Shown here in pieces: positions 46,558 through 55,583 of a stretch of DNA of 64,000 nucleotides. How positions within the stretch are numbered: the first letter of the stretch is position 1; every line of letters starts with the position of its first letter. The notes below the pieces were generated by a model. It was not told the DNA's origin, did not search any database, and worked only from the letters and a program-made list of their open reading frames with translations. Position numbers and translations under genes: made by a program. Source of the DNA: Tsukamurella spumae (GTDB lineage: Bacteria; Actinomycetota; Actinomycetes; Mycobacteriales; Mycobacteriaceae); assembly GCF_012396015.1 (NCBI RefSeq), contig NZ_JAAXOQ010000003.1:124001-188000 (forward strand). The letters run 5' to 3'.

Positions 46558-48981
46558 TCAGAGCTTCTCCATCGGCAGGCCGAAGTGCGACATCAGCGTC
46601 ATCGTGCCGGCCGAGCCGAAATCGAAGGTCGTCTGCTCCATCGTGCTGCCCTGCGCGGTGATCCGGGTGACGGTGCCCATGCCGAACGAGTCGTGCAGCA
46701 CCCTGTCGCCCACGGTGAGCTTGAGCTTGTTCGAGCGCCGCGCCGGTTTGGGCTCCCGCTTGGACTTCCAGCCACCGTCGGCGCCCTGCGACCCGCCCCG
46801 ACCGCCGTACGTACTCCCGCCCCAGGACTGACGGTCCTGCCCGAACACGCCGCGCGAACCGCCGAACCGAGCGCCCTTGGGCTCGGTGCGGCGCCAGTCG
46901 ATGAGGTGCTGCGGGATCTCCGCGAGGAACCGCGACTCCGGGTTCTGCATGGGATCGCCCCACGTGGAGCGGATCATCGCGCGGCTGACGTACAGCCGCT
47001 CGCGTGCGCGGGTGATGCCGACGTAGGCCAGGCGGCGTTCCTCCGCGAGCTCGGCCTCGTCACCGAGAGCCCGCATGTGCGGGAACTGGCCGTCCTCCCA
47101 GCCGGTCACGAAGACGACCGGGAACTCGAGCCCCTTGGCGGTGTGCAGCGTCATCATCGTGACGACGCCCGCCTCGTCGTCCGGGACCTGATCGGCGTCG
47201 GCCACCAGCGAGACCCGCTCCAGGAACGCGGCCAGCGAGCCGGGCTCCGGAGCGCCCTCGTCGACCACCACATCGGTGAAGTCCTGCGCGGAGAACTCCC
47301 GCGCGACGCTGATCAGCTCCTCGATGTTCTCCAGACGCGCACCGTCCTGCGGGTCGGAGGAGCCCTCGAGCTCGGCCCGGTACCCCGTCTTCTCGACGAC
47401 GGCGTCGAGCAGGTCGCCGAGGTCCTGATCGTCGTCCGCGGCGGTCCGGCGCAGGTCGGCCATCAGTCCCGAGAACGACGCGATGGCGTTGCGCGAGCGG
47501 GGGTTCAGCATGGCGACGGTGCCCTCGACGGCGTCGTCGATGGCGCTGCTGAAGGTGCCCCCGTGGTTCTCCGCGTGCACCGTGAGGCAGGCCTGGGCGC
47601 GGTCGCCGATGCCGCGGCGCGGGGTGTTGACGATGCGCTGCAGGCTGACGGTGTCGTTCGGATTGTCGATCGCGCGCAGGTAGGCGACGAGGTCGCGGAC
47701 CTCCTTGCGCTCGTAGAAGCGGACGCCGCCGACCACCTTGTAGGGCACGCCGTGCCGGATGAACACCTCTTCCAGCACGCGGGCGGCGGTGTTGGTGCGG
47801 TAGAAGATCGCCACATCGCTGTACTTGACGCCCTGGTCCGCCAGCGCGTCGACCTCCGAGACCACGAAGCTCGCCTCATCGTGCTCGTTGTCGGCGACAT
47901 AGCCCGTGATGAGCGTGCCATCGCCCTGATCCGTCCACAGCTTCTTGTCGCGCCGGCCCGCGTTGCGGGAGATCACGGCGTTCGCCGCGGACAGGATGGT
48001 CTGAGTGGATCGGTAGTTCTGTTCCAGCAGAATGGTTTCGGCGTTCGGGAAGTCGCGCTCGAACTCCTCGATGTTGCGGATCGTGGCACCGCGGAAGGCG
48101 TAGATCGACTGGTCGGCATCACCCACGACGCACAGCTCGCTGGGCTCCACGCCGTCCGCGTCGGTCTCCAGCCCCACGAGCTCACGCACCAGCACGTACT
48201 GCGCGTGGTTGGTGTCCTGGTACTCGTCGACCATCACGTGCCGGAACCGGCGGCGGTAGTACTGCGCGACATTCGGGTGCGACTGGAGCAGCGCCACCGT
48301 CTCCCCGATGAGATCGTCGAAGTCGAAGGCGTTCGCGCCGCGCAGGCGGGATTGGTAGGTGCCGTACACCTCGGCGACGGTGACCGCGAAGGGCTCCCCC
48401 GTCTTCGCCGCGTCCACCGACGCCCGTTCCGGGTCGATCAGCTCGTTCTTGAGGTTACTGATGTGCGTTGCCAACGCGCGCGGCGCGAACTTCTTCGCGT
48501 CCAGCCCCATGTCCTTGACGATCATGGTGAGCAGCCGGCGCGAATCGTCCGCGTCGTAGATGGAGAAATTGGAGTTCATCCCCGCCAGCAGCCCGGCCTG
48601 GGCGCGCAGGATCCGCACGCAGGTGGAGTGGAACGTGGAGACCCACATGATCTTCGCGCGAGGACCGATGAGCCCGGCGACGCGCTCCCGCATCTCCGCG
48701 GCGGCCTTGTTCGTGAACGTGATCGCCAGGACCTGCCCCGGGTGCGTGTTGCGCGCCGCCAGCAGGTAGGCGATGCGACGGGTGAGCACCGCCGTCTTCC
48801 CCGAGCCCGCGCCCGCGACGATGAGCAGCGGCGAGCCCTCGTGGAGGACCGCCGCCCGCTGCTGCGGGTTGAGCCCCTCCAGTAGTTCCTGCCCGCGCTC
48901 CTGCCGCTCCACCTGCGCATTCGAGCGCGAGAAGGGCTGACGTTGGCGGAGTCCGGACTGCTGCGGTGCTGGGTTACTCAT
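46558..48981 (-). CDS. uvrD1: ATP-dependent DNA helicase UvrD1/PcrA
   Basis: An 807-residue superfamily 1A 3'-5' helicase for nucleotide-excision repair and replication-fork clearing. Motifs: Q-motif LNPQQRAAV, Walker A AGAGSGKT (56-63), Ia ITFTNKAAAEMRERV, motif II VDEYQDTNHAQY, III VVGDADQSIYAFRGA, IV LEQNYRST, V MTLHTAKGLEFPVVFVTGWEDGQFPH, VI EERRLAYVGITRARERLYVSRA. The C-terminal VGDRVLHDSFGMGTVTRI is the Tudor-like domain which, in PcrA/UvrD, contacts RNA polymerase. It matches Rv0949. Confidence 0.96.
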   Translation of the reverse strand: MSNPAPQQSGLRQRQPFSRSNAQVERQERGQELLEGLNPQQRAAVLHEGSPLLIVAGAGSGKTAVLTRRIAYLLAARNTHPGQVLAITFTNKAAAEMRERVAGLIGPRAKIMWVSTFHSTCVRILRAQAGLLAGMNSNFSIYDADDSRRLLTMIVKDMGLDAKKFAPRALATHISNLKNELIDPERASVDAAKTGEPFAVTVAEVYGTYQSRLRGANAFDFDDLIGETVALLQSHPNVAQYYRRRFRHVMVDEYQDTNHAQYVLVRELVGLETDADGVEPSELCVVGDADQSIYAFRGATIRNIEEFERDFPNAETILLEQNYRSTQTILSAANAVISRNAGRRDKKLWTDQGDGTLITGYVADNEHDEASFVVSEVDALADQGVKYSDVAIFYRTNTAARVLEEVFIRHGVPYKVVGGVRFYERKEVRDLVAYLRAIDNPNDTVSLQRIVNTPRRGIGDRAQACLTVHAENHGGTFSSAIDDAVEGTVAMLNPRSRNAIASFSGLMADLRRTAADDDQDLGDLLDAVVEKTGYRAELEGSSDPQDGARLENIEELISVAREFSAQDFTDVVVDEGAPEPGSLAAFLERVSLVADADQVPDDEAGVVTMMTLHTAKGLEFPVVFVTGWEDGQFPHMRALGDEAELAEERRLAYVGITRARERLYVSRAMIRSTWGDPMQNPESRFLAEIPQHLIDWRRTEPKGARFGGSRGVFGQDRQSWGGSTYGGRGGSQGADGGWKSKREPKPARRSNKLKLTVGDRVLHDSFGMGTVTRITAQGSTMEQTTFDFGSAGTMTLMSHFGLPMEKL

Positions 48982-48993
48982 CTCCCGTCCAGC

Positions 48994-49584
48994 CTAGCCG
49001 GGGCGGGTGACAAGTTTCGGATCCGGCTCGGGCCACAGCGGGGTCGAGTACGTCCACGCCGCGACAACCTCCCCGCCGTATCGCCAGCTGAACACCGCAG
49101 CCGATCGCACGGTGTTCACGGGCACCGCGAAGTTCACCGCGGTCGAGTAGGTCTGCCCGCGGTCGAGAGTCTTGGGCCCGACCGGAACGGCCATCTTGGT
49201 CGCGTCGGCGGCGGGCCCACCGGACTTCACCTCGGCGCCCCCGACCTCGAGCACGAATTCGTCGGGGCGGAAGTCGAAGGCGACTACAGAGGCACCTTCG
49301 ACCTCGATGTTCATGCCGACGCAGACGAATGCATGATCCGTTTCGCAGGGCGTGATGGCCGACCACCCCGATGACGACACCGTCGCCGCGGAGTAACCGC
49401 GAACCGTCCGTAGCGTCTGGCCGGCCACCCCGGTCGTGGGGTAGGTCTTGCCGACGAACAGGTAAACACCCTTGGGAGCACCGAAGATCTCGTTCGTGAG
49501 CAGGCCGTTGGCGAGTGCGATGAGCGCCATCCCGAGCATAGTGACCAGCACACGACGCAATACTGCGAACTGGGCGTTCATCAT
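48994..49584 (-). CDS. Membrane-anchored extracytoplasmic protein of unknown function
   Basis: A 196-residue protein with one N-terminal hydrophobic segment (LRRVLVTMLGMALIALANGLLT) and a beta-rich extracellular part. Visible features are GKTYPTTGVAGQTLRTVRGY, two cysteines (TPCETDHAFVCVGMN) that may form a disulfide, a strand-rich middle (ASVVAFDFRPDEFVLEVGG) and a Trp-containing end (WRYGGEVVAAWTYSTPLWPEP). No domain is recognised. It lies 12 bases upstream of uvrD1 on the same strand, so may share its transcript, but no functional link is implied. Confidence 0.65.
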   Translation of the reverse strand: MMNAQFAVLRRVLVTMLGMALIALANGLLTNEIFGAPKGVYLFVGKTYPTTGVAGQTLRTVRGYSAATVSSSGWSAITPCETDHAFVCVGMNIEVEGASVVAFDFRPDEFVLEVGGAEVKSGGPAADATKMAVPVGPKTLDRGQTYSTAVNFAVPVNTVRSAAVFSWRYGGEVVAAWTYSTPLWPEPDPKLVTRPG

Positions 49585-49714
49585 GCGAAAGTAGCACGGC
49601 GCGAGTGGTCCGTTGCGATCACGACGTGACGCACTTGGGCCCGTGAACGACGGTGTGTGTCATACGGATGAAGCCCTTGGTGTGAAGTATTCGCAGTTCA
49701 GTGCATCATGCAGG

Positions 49715-51559
49715 TCAGCGCGGTGCAGCAACGGGTGCCACGGCCGGCGCGGACGCCGGGACCAGCAGTCCGACCGGCCCGCTGCCCACGCAGACGACCA
49801 GCCCCGGCGTCTCCGCGCGCGCGACGAGACCGTCGCCCGTCCCCGTGACCCGGGCGTAGACGGTGTGCGCGCCCCTGCGGAGCGGCACGCGGACCGGCGT
49901 GGCCCCGCGCTGCTGCTGCAGGACGACGACACCGTCGGCCGAGGCGAGGTAGTTGAGCTCCACGACCCAGTCCCAGAACGCCAGCGGTCCCTCGAAGGCG
50001 AGGGCGGCGGGGGCACCGTCGTCGACCCGGGTACCGCAGGGGAAGGGCCCGAGCGGCAGGCTGCGGACCCGGGTGACGCGGCCGGGCTGGAATCGTCCCG
50101 ACCGGTCGATGACGGTGGCCTCCCCCGCGTACTCCGCGAACCGCGGATGCGAGGGCTGGGTCGCGAGGATCCGCGAGAGGCGATTGTTCGGGCCGGACAG
50201 CCGGCTCAGGACATCGCCGTAGACCTCCTGATCGAGCACCTCACGCCCGGCGTACTCGACGGAGCCCGCACGCAGTTCGCGCAGGTAGGACCCCGTGGGG
50301 TTGTCGGCCCAGACCGGGGCGAAGCGAACGGCGGAGACGGTACCGCTGAGCGCGAACACGATCACGACGGCGATCCACAGGCGGCGATCCCTGGTGAAAC
50401 CGGCGGATTTCGACAACACGAGGCCGAATCCGGCCTCCCGGGACCGGAATCGGCCGGATTCACGACGCAGTACCAGCGCGCCGGCCAGCGTGAGCACCCA
50501 GGCGAAGTCAGCGAAGTAGCGCAGCGACAGCGGCAGCAGTGGCGAGGTGTACTCGGAGCTGCGCAGGAAGAACACCGTCGAGGACACGCCCAGGAAGTAC
50601 AGCACCGCCGCGCCCCAGGCGGCGAGCCCGCGCGGCGCGCGGAGCCCCGTGGCCAGCACGATCAACGCCGTGACCAGCAGGCCCACCACGGTCAGGGCGA
50701 TGCCCGTCACCACCAGCGGCGGCCCGGGATTGGTGCGCGTCCACGTCCACGGCCCGCCGACCGCGGCCGGCGCGATCACGGCGTTCACCGACCGCCACAG
50801 CGTCCGGGCCGTGAACCCGACGGTGTGCGTGCCCGGCCGCGACGCCGTGACGGTCAGCCACAGCACGATCCACGCCGCGACGACCATCGCGAACGCGCCC
50901 CACAGCCACCGGCCGCGCCGCAACACCGTCCGCACGGGCCGACGGTGCCCCCGCAGGTAGGGCAGCAGGCAGGCCGTCGCCAGCGCGACGAACGGGATGA
51001 CCAGCGCCTTCTCGAAGAACAGCAGCGAGAGCAGTAGCGCGAGCACGGCGTAGCAGCCCGAACGACGGCGGCCGCGCAGGTAGCGCACCGTCTCGGCGAC
51101 CACGACCGCCGACCCGATCTGCAGCGGCAGCGCGTTGAGACCGGACGCCCACCACGCCATCGCCGTCAGCGTGAGCGGGCTGAACAGGAAGAACACGAAC
51201 GGGACCAGCACCACCGGCCGCCGCCCGGCGACCACGACCAGGGCCCGCAGCGTGGCCAGCGATGCCAGCAACTGCAGGACCAGGATCGATGCCGCGGCCG
51301 CCGGCCAGCTCAGCGGCGCGACCTTGGTCAGGGCCGCGGCGGCGAACAGGGTACCGGGCATGAAGTGTCCGTCGTAGTCGACGAACCAGGCGCTCAGGTC
51401 GGTCAGCGGCCGCGACGCCCGCCCGATGAAGGCCACGTCGTCCCAGTAGAAGTTCCCCCGCGCGAGGACGTACGCCCGGACCGCGAGCGACACCGCGATG
51501 AGCGCCGCCGCGCCGACCCACAGGAGGCGCTGCGGAGCGGGGAACGAGGACGGACGCAC
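49715..51559 (-). CDS. Polytopic membrane protein, GT-C glycosyltransferase-like
   Basis: A 614-residue protein with about eleven transmembrane helices in the first 450 residues and a ~200-residue C-terminal extracellular region with cysteines. An early extracytoplasmic loop reads ARGNFYWDDVAFIGRA, with the acidic pair after the first helix that marks GT-C-type enzymes using polyprenyl-phosphate sugars. The donor and acceptor are unknown; arabinose or mannose transfer would be usual in this group. I placed the start at the GTG at 51559; the longer open frame runs antisense over chorismate mutase. It is divergent from that gene with a 43-base gap. Confidence 0.65.
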   Translation of the reverse strand: MRPSSFPAPQRLLWVGAAALIAVSLAVRAYVLARGNFYWDDVAFIGRASRPLTDLSAWFVDYDGHFMPGTLFAAAALTKVAPLSWPAAAASILVLQLLASLATLRALVVVAGRRPVVLVPFVFFLFSPLTLTAMAWWASGLNALPLQIGSAVVVAETVRYLRGRRRSGCYAVLALLLSLLFFEKALVIPFVALATACLLPYLRGHRRPVRTVLRRGRWLWGAFAMVVAAWIVLWLTVTASRPGTHTVGFTARTLWRSVNAVIAPAAVGGPWTWTRTNPGPPLVVTGIALTVVGLLVTALIVLATGLRAPRGLAAWGAAVLYFLGVSSTVFFLRSSEYTSPLLPLSLRYFADFAWVLTLAGALVLRRESGRFRSREAGFGLVLSKSAGFTRDRRLWIAVVIVFALSGTVSAVRFAPVWADNPTGSYLRELRAGSVEYAGREVLDQEVYGDVLSRLSGPNNRLSRILATQPSHPRFAEYAGEATVIDRSGRFQPGRVTRVRSLPLGPFPCGTRVDDGAPAALAFEGPLAFWDWVVELNYLASADGVVVLQQQRGATPVRVPLRRGAHTVYARVTGTGDGLVARAETPGLVVCVGSGPVGLLVPASAPAVAPVAAPR

Positions 51560-51602
51560 GGTGCTCGATGGTAGATCCCGCGCCTGTGGAAAACTTGAAC
51601 CC

Positions 51603-51887
51603 ATGAGCACACCGGACGACACCGGCGCCGAGACGCCGCTCGCCGAAGAGGAGATCCAGGCCCTGCGCGAGGAGATCGATCGCCTCGACGCGGAGATCCT
51701 GGCCGCGATCAAGCGCCGCAGTGAGGTCTCGCAGATCATCGGCCGCACGCGCATGGCCTCGGGCGGCACGCGCCTGGTGCACTCGCGGGAGATGAAGGTG
51801 CTCGAGCGCTTCTCCGAGCTCGGCCGCGAGGGGCACACCCTGGCGATGCTGTTGCTGCGCCTCGGGCGCGGCCCGCTCGGCAGGTAG
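51603..51887 (+). CDS. Chorismate mutase (AroQ, intracellular type)
   Basis: A 94-residue all-helical AroQ enzyme converting chorismate to prephenate for Phe/Tyr synthesis. Conserved LREEIDRLDAEILAAIKRRSEVSQIIGRTRMASGGTRLVHSREMKVLERFSELG carries the active-site Arg, Lys, Arg and Glu of the M. tuberculosis enzyme Rv0948c (MtCM), and the C-terminal LLRLGRGPLGR is the segment that contacts DAHP synthase and boosts activity. Start ATG at 51603 fits the known length. Confidence 0.93.
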   Translation: MSTPDDTGAETPLAEEEIQALREEIDRLDAEILAAIKRRSEVSQIIGRTRMASGGTRLVHSREMKVLERFSELGREGHTLAMLLLRLGRGPLGR

Positions 51888-51893
51888 GGCCCG

Positions 51894-53021
51894 TCAGGCC
51901 CGGCCGACGCCCGCGAAGAATTCCAGCAGGCTGTTCGGGGCGTCCTCGCCGAGCATCATCGTCGCCACCTCGCCCGCGGACACCGCGGACGCCTCCGCGC
52001 GGTCGAACATCCCGCTCTCGTAGGCGGTGAGTGCGGCGTCGAGGTCGCCGGGATTCTCGACGATGTGCCGGGCCAGCTCGGCACCGTCGAACAGCGCGAT
52101 GTTGGCGCCCTCCCCGGCCGGCGGGCTGACGTGCGCGGCATCGCCGACCAGCGTGACGCCGGGGACGTGCTCCCAGCGCAGCCCGACCGGCAGGGTGTAG
52201 AGCCGTCGTGGCACGAGCGGCGTGTCCGATTCGCCGATGAGGCGGGTCAGTTCCCCCGACCAGCCCGGGTACTCGGCCAGCACGCGGTCCGCCGCCGCGG
52301 CGTCCGCCCAGTCGATCCCGTCGGCCCACTCCTCGGGGACGTGCAGCTGCGCGTACGTGTGGACGATGTCGCCCGCCTCCGCGTGCGTGCTGATCCCCCG
52401 GCCCGGCGCGAGCGCGAACATGGCACCCTCCCCCACCAGCTCCGCGATGCCGGGGTGGCGGCTCCGGACGTCGTGCAGGTAGGTCTCGACGTAGGTGGTG
52501 CCGTAGTACGACGGTGCCGCATCCGTCACCAGCGCGCGCACCTTCGACCAGACCCCGTCGGCCCCGACCAGCAGTCCGGTCGGGACGACGGTCCCGTCGG
52601 CGAGGGTCAGCTCGTGCCGGCCGCCGCCGAGCGCGCGCACGGCGACCACCTTCGCGCCCCAGCGGATGGCGTCGGCCGGTAGGGAATCGATGAGGAGCTG
52701 CCGCAGCTCGCCGCGGAGCACCTCGGGCCGGCCGCCGTCGCCGTCGTCCGGGAGGTCGAGGAGGACGGTGCCGTCGCGACCGAGGGCCCGGGTCGCCTCG
52801 CCGCCGGTGTGGATCAGCTCGCGGAACTGCGCGGTGAGGCCGGCCGCCTCGATCGCGGCCTGGCCGTCGGCCTCGTGGATGTCGAGCTGGCCGCCCTGCG
52901 TGCGCGACATGGGCGTCGGCTCGGCCTCGTAGATCACCGCCTCGATGCCGTGGACGTGCAGGACGCGGGCCAGGGCGAGGCCGCCGAGTCCGGCGCCGAT
53001 GATCGTGATGGGTGTGTGCAT
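51894..53021 (-). CDS. TetX-like FAD-dependent monooxygenase
   Basis: A 375-residue class A flavin monooxygenase. FAD motifs: ITIIGAGLGGLALARVLHVHGIEAVIYEAE (Rossmann), LVGADGVWSKVR (DG motif) and GVTLVGDAAHVSPPAGEGANIALFDGAELA (GD motif). The segment TQGGQLDIHEADGQAAIEAAGL resembles TetX more than phenol hydroxylases. Relatives inactivate tetracyclines or hydroxylate aromatics; substrate here unknown. It is divergent from a TetR gene, with two operators in the 73-base gap, so it is probably ligand-induced. Confidence 0.88.
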   Translation of the reverse strand: MHTPITIIGAGLGGLALARVLHVHGIEAVIYEAEPTPMSRTQGGQLDIHEADGQAAIEAAGLTAQFRELIHTGGEATRALGRDGTVLLDLPDDGDGGRPEVLRGELRQLLIDSLPADAIRWGAKVVAVRALGGGRHELTLADGTVVPTGLLVGADGVWSKVRALVTDAAPSYYGTTYVETYLHDVRSRHPGIAELVGEGAMFALAPGRGISTHAEAGDIVHTYAQLHVPEEWADGIDWADAAAADRVLAEYPGWSGELTRLIGESDTPLVPRRLYTLPVGLRWEHVPGVTLVGDAAHVSPPAGEGANIALFDGAELARHIVENPGDLDAALTAYESGMFDRAEASAVSAGEVATMMLGEDAPNSLLEFFAGVGRA

Positions 53022-53037
53022 GGCGCTTCCCTTTCAT

Positions 53038-53075
53038 TGGAACAACGTTCCATACGAGTTTGGAACAGCGTTCCA
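53038..53075. promoter_or_regulatory. Two TetR operators between the monooxygenase and its regulator
   Basis: Two nearly identical palindromes, TGGAACAACGTTCCA (53038-53052) and TGGAACAGCGTTCCA (53061-53075), lie 23 bases apart centre to centre. A further half-site TGGAAC occurs at 53088-53093, two bases before the regulator GTG. Symmetry, repetition and position in a divergent gap identify them as operators of the adjacent TetR protein. Confidence 0.85.
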
Positions 53076-53094
53076 TTCGTGTCAAGATGGAACC

Positions 53095-53757
53095 GTGCCA
53101 CCCCACAGCCGCCGCACCGACGCCCTGTCCCGCGACCGCATCGTCGACGCCGCGATCGCCCTGCTCGACGTGAGCGGGGCCGACGCCCTGACCTTCCGCG
53201 CCCTGGGCAGCGCTCTGAACACGGGCAGCGGGGCGATCTACCACCACGTCGCCGGCAAGGACGAGCTCCTCGCCGCCGCGACCGACGCCGTCCTGCGGCC
53301 GATCCTCGCCGTGCCCGCGGGCGACCGCGACCCCCGAGAGGCGATCCGCGAGCTCGCGCTCACCCTGTTCGACACGATCGACGATCACCCGTGGCTGGCA
53401 GCCCAGGTGATGGCCGATCCGGGTCGGCCGGCGAACCTGCTGTTCAGCGAACGGATCGGCAGCGCAGTGCTGGCGATGGACCCGCCGGACGCGGCGCTGT
53501 TCGACGCCGCCACCGCGATCGTCGGCTATGTCCTGGGCGCGGCGGCCCAGAACGCCGCCAACGCGCGCTCGGAACTCGCCCGCAGCGGCCCCGGCCGCGA
53601 GGAGCTGCTGGGCGACGTCGCGGCCCGCATCGAGCAGCTGGACCCGGCCGAATTCCCGTACCTGCGCCGCATCGCCGGGACCATGGCCCGCCACGACGAC
53701 CGCGCCCAGTTCCTCGCCGGGCTCGACCTGCTCCTGGCCGGCATCGACGCGCTCTAG
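53095..53757 (+). CDS. TetR-family regulator of the monooxygenase
   Basis: A 220-residue regulator: HTH in SRDRIVDAAIALLDVSGADALTFRALGSALNTGSGAIYHHVAGKDELLAAATDAVL, then a helical ligand domain (TetR_C-like). It resembles TetR(A)-class regulators more than FadR types. The only start fitting the frame and the operator layout is the GTG at 53095; a nearby ATG at 53087 is out of frame. It likely represses itself and the divergent gene via the paired palindromes. Confidence 0.87.
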   Translation: MPPHSRRTDALSRDRIVDAAIALLDVSGADALTFRALGSALNTGSGAIYHHVAGKDELLAAATDAVLRPILAVPAGDRDPREAIRELALTLFDTIDDHPWLAAQVMADPGRPANLLFSERIGSAVLAMDPPDAALFDAATAIVGYVLGAAAQNAANARSELARSGPGREELLGDVAARIEQLDPAEFPYLRRIAGTMARHDDRAQFLAGLDLLLAGIDAL

Positions 53758-53850
53758 CGCAGCACCACACCGGCGGTGATCCGTCAAGGATCACGTTCAC
53801 GGTGCCGTCGAACCCCTGGTCGGAGGGCCCTTCTGCGCCAGACTGTCCGC

Positions 53851-54648
53851 ATGCCCAGCCCTGACGACTACCTCGTGTGCGCCAGCCAGCGCAGCGGGAG
53901 CACCCTCCTCGTGGAGTCACTGGCCGCCACCGGCGTCGCCGGGCGGCCCGAGGAGTTCTTCCAGTACTACCCGTCCTCGTCGCTGTCGCCGCAGCCGCGC
54001 GAATGGTTCGCCGGCGTCGACGATCCGCCGCTGCTCGACCTGCTCGACCCGATCGACCCCGGCACCGTCGACCCGCGCGGCCCCGCGCAGTGGCGCGACG
54101 ACGTGCGGCGCGCGGGCCGGACGCCCAACGGCGTCTGGGGCGGCAAGCTCATGTGGAACCAGACACCCGTCCTCGTGGCCCGCACCCGCACCGCGTCGGG
54201 CTCGGTCCGGACGGCCATCCGCTCCCTGTTCGACGGTGCCGACCCCCTGTACGTGCACGTCCACCGACCCGACGTGGTCTCCCAGGCGGTCTCGATGTGG
54301 CGCGCCGTGCAGACCCGCGTGTGGCGCGACGATCCCGATCACGACCGGGAGCGCGACGAGCGCGCGGTGTACCGCGCCGAGGGGATCGCCCACCTTGCCG
54401 GGATCCTGCGCGAACAGGAGCGGTCGTGGCGGGCGTGGTTCGCGTTCGAGGGCATCACGCCGCTCGAGATCGACTTCCACGAGCTCACCGCCGACCCGCA
54501 GAAGACGACGGCGCGCGTGCTGGACGCGATCGGGCAGGACCCGCAGCTCGCTCCCCCGCCGCCGCTCAAACCCCAGTCCAACGACCGCTCCAAGGAGTGG
54601 GCGGAGCGCTACCGCGCCGATGCCGCCGAGAACGGATACCCCGTATGA
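53851..54648 (+). CDS. stf0: Stf0-family sulfotransferase (trehalose 2-sulfotransferase)
   Basis: A 265-residue PAPS-dependent sulfotransferase. The 5'-phosphosulfate loop is [11 protein letters not shown] at residues 10-20, followed by [13 protein letters not shown]; the 3'-phosphate region includes [20 protein letters not shown]. Other Stf0 marks are [11 protein letters not shown] and the C-terminal [16 protein letters not shown]. Length and motifs match M. tuberculosis Stf0, which makes trehalose-2-sulfate, the sulfolipid-1 precursor. Its stop overlaps the cysD ATG (ATGA), so donor synthesis and use are co-expressed. Confidence 0.9.
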   Translation: MPSPDDYLVCASQRSGSTLLVESLAATGVAGRPEEFFQYYPSSSLSPQPREWFAGVDDPPLLDLLDPIDPGTVDPRGPAQWRDDVRRAGRTPNGVWGGKLMWNQTPVLVARTRTASGSVRTAIRSLFDGADPLYVHVHRPDVVSQAVSMWRAVQTRVWRDDPDHDRERDERAVYRAEGIAHLAGILREQERSWRAWFAFEGITPLEIDFHELTADPQKTTARVLDAIGQDPQLAPPPPLKPQSNDRSKEWAERYRADAAENGYPV

Positions 54649-55583
54649 GCACTGTGACCGAACCGATCTCCGCCGTCGACGAGCTGCGCGTCCTCGAGGC
54701 CGAGGCGGTCCACATCATCCGCGAGGTGGTCGCGGAACTCGAGCGCCCGGTGCTGCTGTTCTCGGGCGGCAAGGACTCCATCGTGCTCCTGCGCCTGGCG
54801 GAGAAGGCATTCCGGCCCTCGCCGCTGCCCTTCCCGATCCTGCACGTGGACACGGGCCACAACTTCGCCGAGGTGATCGACTTCCGCGACCGCCGCGTGG
54901 CCCCGACCGCCGAGAACCCCGACGGGATCGAGCTCATCGTCGCCTCGGTGCAGGAGTCGATCGACGCCGGCCGGGTGGCCGAGTCCACCGAGTCCTCCGG
55001 CTCGCGGAACCGGCTGCAGACGCGCACGCTGCTGGACGCGCTGGAGGCCGGGAGGTTCGACGCGGCGTTCGGCGGCGCCCGCCGCGACGAGGAGCGGGCC
55101 CGCGCCAAGGAGCGGGTGTTCAGCTTCCGCAACGAGTTCGGCCAGTGGGACCCGCGGGCGCAGCGTCCCGAGCCCTGGTCGCTGTACAACGGCCGGATCC
55201 GCCGCGGCGAGTCCGTCCGCGTCTTCCCGCTGTCGAACTGGACCGAGCTCGACATCTGGCGCTACATCGAGCTCGAGGGCCTGGAACTGCCGCCGATCTA
55301 CTACGCGAGCGAGCGCGAGGTCTTCGAGCGCGACGGGATCCTGCTGGCCGTCTCGGAGTTCACGCAGCCGCGCGCCGGCGAGACCGTGACCCGGGAGTGG
55401 GTCCGGTACCGCACCGTCGGCGACCTGACCATCACCGGCGCGGTCCGCAGCCGCGCCACCGAGATCGGCGATGTGATCGCGGAGATCTCCGCCGCCACCG
55501 TCTCGGAGCGGGGCGAGACCCGCGCCGACGACCGCACGTCGGCCGCCGCCATGGAGGACCGGAAGAAAGAGGGCTATTTCTGA
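54645..55583 (+). CDS. cysD: Sulfate adenylyltransferase small subunit
   Basis: A 312-residue ATP sulfurylase subunit making APS from sulfate and ATP. Motifs: PP-loop [68 protein letters not shown] and the C-terminal [10 protein letters not shown]. It overlaps both neighbours by a few bases (stf0 upstream, cysNC downstream), in a four-gene unit. Confidence 0.96.
   Translation: MSTVTEPISAVDELRVLEAEAVHIIREVVAELERPVLLFSGGKDSIVLLRLAEKAFRPSPLPFPILHVDTGHNFAEVIDFRDRRVAPTAENPDGIELIVASVQESIDAGRVAESTESSGSRNRLQTRTLLDALEAGRFDAAFGGARRDEERARAKERVFSFRNEFGQWDPRAQRPEPWSLYNGRIRRGESVRVFPLSNWTELDIWRYIELEGLELPPIYYASEREVFERDGILLAVSEFTQPRAGETVTREWVRYRTVGDLTITGAVRSRATEIGDVIAEISAATVSERGETRADDRTSAAAMEDRKKEGYF

Noticed and set aside
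49715-51838. Longer start for the GT-C-like membrane protein
   Set aside because: The extra ~90 residues are antisense to chorismate mutase and Ser/Arg-rich.
54236-55582. In-frame extension of cysNC upstream, giving a 1078-residue protein
   Set aside because: The extra part is antisense-like Arg-rich translation over stf0 and cysD; the ATG at 55583 overlaps the cysD stop.
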